Source: JADLHS01 sp020848635
Lineage (GTDB): Bacteria > Verrucomicrobiota > Verrucomicrobiia > Limisphaerales > JADLHS01
NCBI GenBank assembly: GCA_037044975.1
Contig: JBAOIL010000038.1
Location: 1 to 64,000, forward strand
Direction: 5' to 3'
DNA: 64,000 nt
Part shown: piece after piece, positions 55,361 through 64,000 of the stretch
How the letters are laid out: the number at the start of each line of letters is the position of its first letter
Numbering within the stretch: the first letter of the stretch is position 1
Made by a program: the position numbers and the translations under genes
Notes under the pieces: generated by a model
The model's input: the letters and a program-made list of their open reading frames with translations, nothing else
Database searches by the model: none
What the model was told of the DNA's origin: nothing

Positions 55361-56909
55361 GCCGGCTCTTAGCCGTAACTATGCAGTTGGAATATGTTTT
55401 GTAAGGTAATTTTCATGGCTGACCGCTACGGCAGGGCTGGACGGTTTTCTACTGCATTGCAGTTGGGGAATGGGGATAAAAGTTTTTCCCAAAGTGCTTT
55501 CCACCACGCTCTTTCTTTCTGCGGTACCGCCAATTTTATCGTCGTCCGCCCCTGGCCGTGACTGATCACCCCGGCGGTGACGAACAGCCAATATCTCAGA
55601 CTGCCGATCGTCACCGCTTCCTGCCATCCGAGTTTGCGCTCGAAGAGCACGATCAAATTATGCGCCAGCACTCCCAGGCTCAACGCCGCTTCGGTTCCCC
55701 AGAACTGCCCGCAGGCCAATTCCGGCAAGCCGTAACCGGCATCCAATTCCTTGATGATGTTTTCGCAGGCGGCCCGCCCGTTATATTCCCGCCACACCGC
55801 CAGGGGTTTTTCGGTTCGGGGAAGATTGGTCACCAGCCCCTGATAGAGATAGCCGGGACAATCGAACAACAACTTGCCTCCGGTTCGTCCTTTCTTGTCC
55901 GCCAACCGGTGGCGGATCACGATTAACCGGGCACTCGCGGGCCAGCCATCCTCTTGGTAATTGAGTTCCGCCACTTGTGTTCCTTCCAGTTCCGTATCCT
56001 GCCAGGAGATTTCTTTTTGGATCAGTCGCTGAATTGGTTGGCTCAAGTGTGCGGCCACCACAAAGTGGAGTTTGAGCCCTTGCCACAGGGCCAATAACAC
56101 TCCGTTGCAGAAACCCGAATCGGCCCGCACCACCCGCACGCGCACGTGCCGCGGAAGATTGTCCCACAGATCCAGAAAGAAGCTCACCCCGTTGTTGGCG
56201 CAGCCGCTGTGGCCAGGACGCAACCAAAAGGCCGCCACCAGCCGCACTTCACTCAACACTGCCAAGAGCGGATGCAAACAGGGCTTGGTCCCCACTCGCG
56301 TGTAGCCGACTTCCACTCCTTCCTGATGTCCATCCTCGTGCAACAATCGCGTGGAATCCAAATCCAGCGCATACCCTCCGGGACGACTGGGCAAGCGTTC
56401 CAAACACCAGCCGAACAACGTACGGAAACAACTCAGGTTGCCTCCGGCACTGGAGAAGCCTTGAAAGAATCGGCTCAGGACCGATTGGCTAGGCACCCGT
56501 TTGATGCCCACCATTTCGGGCACCATCGGATCGCGGCGCAGATAAGCCACGTGCGTCAGTTTCTTGGCCCCGCATAATAGCCCCTGGATGAAACCCAGCC
56601 CTTTACACAACGGTTTGAGGTGATTGTTGGACTTGGGTTGAGGATGAGGCAGACATTTCTCCAGGAGCCCGATCCAACCGCTGCCCCACAGAAAAGACCA
56701 GAACGTGGCACTCCCCGCGTGGGGACTCAACTTCTGGTCGGTGAACTCGATTTGGATGGACTTGCTGGCACTTTGGAATTCAATCTTCGATGCCACCGTT
56801 TGGTGAGTCGGGCGTGTGCCCGCTGATTGCTGTGTTTTCTTCACAAAAACAATCAATCCACAAACGGTGGCCCAATTCCAACTGCATAGTTACGGCTTAG
56901 GAGCCGGCT
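55361..56909 (-). mobile_element. IS1380-type insertion sequence with inverted repeats
   Basis: The left end GCCGGCTCTTAGCCGTAACT (from 55361) and the right end, ending GGAGCCGGC at 56909 and read inward as GCCGGCTCCTAAGCCGTAAC, match over about 32 of 34 bases as inverted repeats around one transposase. No obvious 4-bp target duplication (left flank CCCG, right flank TTTT). Total 1.55 kb. Confidence 0.88.
55426..56856 (-). CDS. IS1380 family transposase
   Basis: 476 residues from a TTG start, uninterrupted. DDE-type catalytic residues can be placed: YALDLDSTRLLHEDGHQEG with the first Asp, VRVVRADSGFCNGVLLAL with the second, and NGRAACENIIKELDAGYGL with the Glu. The N-terminus SGWIGLLEKCLP and the RTTIKLAVPQKERAWWKALW C-terminus match the family. 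The intact frame and near-perfect inverted repeats suggest a recently active element. Confidence 0.93.
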   Translation of the reverse strand: MIVFVKKTQQSAGTRPTHQTVASKIEFQSASKSIQIEFTDQKLSPHAGSATFWSFLWGSGWIGLLEKCLPHPQPKSNNHLKPLCKGLGFIQGLLCGAKKLTHVAYLRRDPMVPEMVGIKRVPSQSVLSRFFQGFSSAGGNLSCFRTLFGWCLERLPSRPGGYALDLDSTRLLHEDGHQEGVEVGYTRVGTKPCLHPLLAVLSEVRLVAAFWLRPGHSGCANNGVSFFLDLWDNLPRHVRVRVVRADSGFCNGVLLALWQGLKLHFVVAAHLSQPIQRLIQKEISWQDTELEGTQVAELNYQEDGWPASARLIVIRHRLADKKGRTGGKLLFDCPGYLYQGLVTNLPRTEKPLAVWREYNGRAACENIIKELDAGYGLPELACGQFWGTEAALSLGVLAHNLIVLFERKLGWQEAVTIGSLRYWLFVTAGVISHGQGRTTIKLAVPQKERAWWKALWEKLLSPFPNCNAVENRPALP

Positions 56910-57253
56910 TTTTTGTGGCGACGGCAGTCAGTCACTCCGCAGGTGGGGAGCGGCGAAGATTCAGCAAACGACCGGTGCCTGGCTTCGGCCAGATGCCTTT
57001 GAGGAGATTTCTCCCGGTCGTCCCAGTCACAACCCTCCAAGTCAGCCATGCATTCGCGTCCGGGTTGGGTGAGTTGACGATCGGCTTACGGCCCCCTTGC
57101 CGGTATTCCCGGTGGCGCCATCATGCAAATCGAAGGGGGGCAAGGAGCCAGGGATTCTTCTCCCACACGGATTGCCGTCAGGAAATCGGGGATTGGGACG
57201 CGGACGGTTTCCTGCTGTCATTCATCACATGACGATCTTGCCTTGCCCGGCAA
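56910..57253. other. Gap after the IS1380 element
   Basis: 344 bases with no gene that I can support. Plus-strand open frames here run antisense into the GAF pseudogene and have no ribosome binding site. No RNA fold or promoter recognised. Confidence 0.4.
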
Positions 57254-57866
57254 TCAGCGACGCCCACTTATGCGGCTCGTGGATGGGAGTTGGCTGCGAG
57301 CCAGCAAGGTTTTCAATCGGGCGATCTCGGCGTTGGCGCCGGCGAGTTCGGCGCGTTGTTTGGTGCCGTCCACGCGGGCGGAGGCGAGTTCGCGGGCGTG
57401 GCGGCGCAACGTGGTGAGCGAGCGCGAGCAGCGCCTCTTTTTGTTCGGGCCGGAGCTGGCGGGGCTGCTTGTCGAGCACGCACAGCGTACCGAGCGCGTA
57501 ACCGTCCGGCGTGATGAGGGGTGCGCCGGCGCAAGAACGGATTCTTTGCGGGCCAGTGACCAAGGGATTGTTTTTGAAATGTGGATCCTTCATCGCATCC
57601 GGGACGATGAGGATACCTCGGTTCATGATGGCATGAGCGCAAAAGAAAATATCCCGCGCCGTTTCGCTGAGGGACACGCCCACCTTGGACTTAAACCACT
57701 GACGGTCCTCGTCCACGAGCTAAATCAGGGCGATGGGCGCTTCGCAAATATACACGGCGAGGTCGGCCAGGTCGTCGAAGACTTCCTCGGGCACGGTGTC
57801 GAGCACGGCATATTGCCACAGCACTTTCAGCCGCTTTACCTCGTTCTTTGGAATCGGCGCGCTCAT
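57254..57866 (-). pseudogene. GAF domain protein with nonsense mutation and frameshift
   Basis: From ATG 57866 the protein reads PKNEVKRLKVLWQYAVLDTV, then EEVFDDLADLAVYICEAPIALI, then TAG at 57720-57722. It continues in the same frame as LVDEDRQWFKSKVGVS, SETARDIFFCAHAI and a GAF core PLITPDGYALGTLCVLD. A second break near 57405-57425 shifts the frame into a coiled-coil tail (RRHARELASARVDGTKQRAE) that ends at 57254. GAF domains of this subtype precede histidine kinase or GGDEF domains, or occur alone as here. Two lesions, one a nonsense codon, make true decay more likely than for the other broken genes in this window. Confidence 0.75.
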
Positions 57867-58039
57867 GGTCGAATGGGTTGCGGAGCGATGCTACCCCGGC
57901 AACCACAGGAATCAACGCCTGTTTATTGAGCCTGCGCCGCGGCTTCAGCCCCCGCCTGATTTGGTCTGGCTGGCACTTTCTTCGGCAATAACTTCGTGCG
58001 TTCCCCGGCGGGCCTCCGTATGCTCGCGCCTCGTTTTTT

Positions 58040-59254
58040 ATGGCCACCTTGAAACCATTCGCCGCCCTGCGGCCCAAACCCGAGCTTGCCGCCCAAATCT
58101 GCGAACTGCCCTACGACGTGATGTCGTCTGACGAAGCGCGCGCAATGGCCTCCGGTAATCCGCTCAGTTTCCTTCACGTCAGCAAACCGGAAATTGACCT
58201 GCCGCCGGGCACGGACCACTATTCGCCCGCCGTGTACGCCAAAGGCAAGGAGAACTTCGCCGAACTCGCCTCACAAGGGGCGCTCAAGCAGGACGCGCAA
58301 CCCTGCTTTTACCTTTACCGGCAAATCATGGGTAGCCACGCGCAAGTCGGCCTCGTGGCCGCTGCGAGTTGCGAGGAATACCTGAAGAACGTCATCAAGA
58401 AGCACGAATTCACCCGCCCAGACAAGGAAGATGACCGCGTTCGCCACATCGAAATCCTCAACGCGCAGACCGGTCCGGTATTTCTCACGTATCGGGCGGT
58501 GCCGGCGCTCGACGAATTCGTGGCAAAGCGAACGACCGCGAAGCCGGACGTGGATTTCATTGGCAAGGATGGCGTACGCCACTCCTCTTGGAGTGTGACC
58601 GATGCCGCCGGCATTCAGTTCATCGGGGAGCAATTCGCGCGGATTCCTTCGCTCTACATCGCGGACGGCCACCATCGCAGCGCGGCGGCGGCGCGGGTTT
58701 GCCAGTCCCGCGACGGCGCGGGCCATAGCGGACAATTTCTCACCGTGATCTTCCCGCACAACCAGATGCAAATCCTGCCGTACAACCGGGTGCTGAAAGA
58801 TTTGAACGGTTTGACCGCCGCGCAATTGCTGCACAAGCTGAATGCGGTGTTCGTCATCCAGCCCAACGGCGTCGCTCAGCCAACGAGCAAACATAAACTG
58901 GGACTTTTCATCAATGGCCAGTGGCACACGCTGATGTTCAAGCCGGAATTCACAGCCACAAACGATCCCATTGAAAAGCTCGACGTGACGTTGCTCCAGA
59001 ACAACGTGCTCGCCCCGATCTTCGACATCACCGACCCGCGCACAAGCAAACGCATTAACTTTGTCGGCGGCATTCGCGGCACAGCGGAGTTGGAGCAACT
59101 CGTGAATCGCGGCGATTACGCGTGTGCCTTCAGCATGTTCCCGACGAGCATCGAGGACTTGATGGCCATTGCCGACGCCGGCGGCATTATGCCACCCAAG
59201 AGTACCTGGTTCGAGCCCAAGCTCCGCGACGCGATGTTCTGTCACATGATCTGA
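58040..59254 (+). CDS. DUF1015 family protein
   Basis: 404 residues, a single DUF1015 domain. Motifs: LKPFAALRPKPELAAQICEL, PYDVMSSDEARAMASGNP, a conserved FLHVSKPEIDLP, SLYIADGHHRSAAAARV near 215-230, and a C-terminal FEPKLRDAMFCHMI. The family is soluble and of unknown function, in many genomes next to serine-biosynthesis genes (serA/serC), which are not present here. The ATG at 58040 gives the family-typical start MATLKPF. There is no operon partner on the same strand within 300 bases. Confidence 0.92.
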   Translation: MATLKPFAALRPKPELAAQICELPYDVMSSDEARAMASGNPLSFLHVSKPEIDLPPGTDHYSPAVYAKGKENFAELASQGALKQDAQPCFYLYRQIMGSHAQVGLVAAASCEEYLKNVIKKHEFTRPDKEDDRVRHIEILNAQTGPVFLTYRAVPALDEFVAKRTTAKPDVDFIGKDGVRHSSWSVTDAAGIQFIGEQFARIPSLYIADGHHRSAAAARVCQSRDGAGHSGQFLTVIFPHNQMQILPYNRVLKDLNGLTAAQLLHKLNAVFVIQPNGVAQPTSKHKLGLFINGQWHTLMFKPEFTATNDPIEKLDVTLLQNNVLAPIFDITDPRTSKRINFVGGIRGTAELEQLVNRGDYACAFSMFPTSIEDLMAIADAGGIMPPKSTWFEPKLRDAMFCHMI

Positions 59255-59633
59255 GGAGTTCCGTCTGGAATTACATGGAACGGTGCATTGGAAAACAACC
59301 CGCACGCAGCCGTTCCGCAGTGTCAGGCTTGTCGGGGCTCTAATCGCGGTATTCTTCTCGTCCCAGTGACGAGCGGCGCGGGAGTCCGTCGCCAGCCGGT
59401 AAGGTTTGGCGCATTTTTCCCAACAAACATATTGCACCGGTGGCAGCATGAGCGTAGAAGATGTTTTGTCGGTTAGCGGTTGCGGTTTTGTTGAAAAGTT
59501 GCGTCGGTTGGCACAACACAAATCTCGGTTCCTCACCAATTAGTTGTGCGGTCGGCGGGCTGTGCCCCAGTATATTGTGGTTTTTGCTTTACAGGGTCCA
59601 GCCGTTTTGGTTTGCTCTCAACACACAATAGTC
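59255..59633 (+). other. Gap before smc
   Basis: 379 bases with no supported gene. The last 100 bases before the smc ATG are A/T-rich and likely contain the smc promoter, but no clear hexamer pair can be chosen. The plus-strand frame continuing upstream of smc to 59544 is rejected because SMC proteins start at MYLKxLxxxGFKSF. Confidence 0.4.
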
Positions 59634-63506
<3,873 letters not shown>

Positions 63507-64000
63507 TGCCAGCCTTCTCCAGACACACATCATTGAATAGTCAGCAAGTAGAAATCCCCTTGTCGAAATCAAGGCAGATGTGTGCCGATTTCAATTTCCT
63601 CGGAAGGCAGACCGGAAGGAGTTCTTTTTGGCTTTCAGCTATTTTGCCTGTTGACCGCTGGGGTTTACTACAGAGTCTTTAAGACCTTGCCGGAACATCG
63701 CAATCGTACCTCATGCGCTACGTTCCAAGGACTCCTTCGTAATACCGCATTGGAGCTTCAACCAGCGCTTTGATTTTCTCTTTATCCACTATCTCAGTGC
63801 GTGCCATCTACCAAACCGGCATTGTCTCGAAATAGAACCAGTCCACCGGATGACCAATTTGCAACATTGAATGAGTGAATGACGACAAAATCTGGCTCTT
63901 GTGATTCGTTTTCAGAAAGCCAACCGACTCCTTCTTCTTGACTTCTCGCCTCGCAGCCATACCGCATTCATATTATGACTTCGACAAACCCGAGCTGTGT
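63507..64000. other. Gene-poor right end of the window
   Basis: 494 bases with no confident gene. On the minus strand a 58-codon frame reads from about 63970 to 63796 (GCEARSQEEGVGWLSENESQ, DFVVIHSFNVANWSSGG), starting right after a stop. It could be a small gene or a fragment, but it has no convincing ribosome binding site. The region is more A/T-rich than the rest, suggesting intergenic or acquired DNA. Confidence 0.4.

Overview
The window looks like a chromosomal contig from a Verrucomicrobiota bacterium, probably of the Pedosphaera/Limisphaera type. This is inferred from gene content and style, not from a marker-gene search. The signs are a short type II-type ATPase, a prepilin-like protein with the FTLIELLVVIAIIAIL leader and ALSKAK continuation, a TAT-exported Gfo/Idh/MocA oxidoreductase, a DUF1080 protein, a PEP-CTERM protein, an LptD-like outer-membrane protein (so a diderm), and palindromic intergenic repeats. 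The first ~320 bases do not fit: they hold a cysteine-rich lipoprotein of myxobacterial flavour that runs straight into a truncated gspF-like gene, so the left edge is probably an assembly chimera.

Layout. 1-1.7 kb: chimeric edge, then gspF fragment and gspE on the minus strand. 2-6.5 kb: a broken lipoprotein gene, ygfZ (frameshifted, with a palindromic repeat inside), pyruvate kinase, ferredoxin. 6.5-11.3 kb: secreted or envelope proteins (HEAT-deacetylase fusion, DUF1080 protein, a repeat protein). 11.5-14 kb: metY-metX for methionine synthesis. 14-20 kb: deacetylase, phosphodiesterase-like lipoprotein, Gfo/Idh/MocA oxidoreductase, prepilin-like protein. 20.2-25.1 kb: SNF2/SWIM helicase, a decayed type III restriction-modification locus, cvfB. 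25.2-28.2 kb: rpsJ-rplC-rplD-rplW ending in a terminator (rplB is not next), an RRM protein and infA. 28.6-35.4 kb: two von Willebrand A proteins, smr, a GNAT acetyltransferase, cinA, a DUF4230 protein. 35.4-43 kb: a small protein, lptD, a glutamine-synthetase-like gene, nrdR with an overlapping partner, a HIT protein, a PstS-like lipoprotein. 42.9-45.9 kb: a tightly coupled PQQ-propeller/radical-SAM/UbiC-like operon. 46.0-51.4 kb: the most interesting locus, encoding a WXG100-like protein, a coiled-coil protein, a second small W-x-D protein and a 1.3-k-residue FtsK/EccC-like ATPase, followed by a small membrane protein. 51.4-57 kb: an ISL3-type and an IS1380-type element around a flavin oxidoreductase and a PEP-CTERM protein. 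57-64 kb: a broken GAF gene, a DUF1015 protein, SMC, and a gene-poor right end.

The 46-51 kb locus reads as a stripped-down type VII (ESX/Ess)-like export machine in a diderm. Its two small proteins share W-x-D-x5-F-x3-F, three genes are translationally overlapped, and the ATPase has three FtsK-like modules of which only the middle one has a Walker A. No EccB, EccD, EccE or mycosin homologue is visible nearby.

Quality warning: at least eight otherwise intact genes carry single-base frameshifts, seven of them +1 and several in short homopolymers. This looks more like sequencing error than biology, so 'broken' calls should be read with that in mind. No rRNA, tRNA or CRISPR array was recognised.
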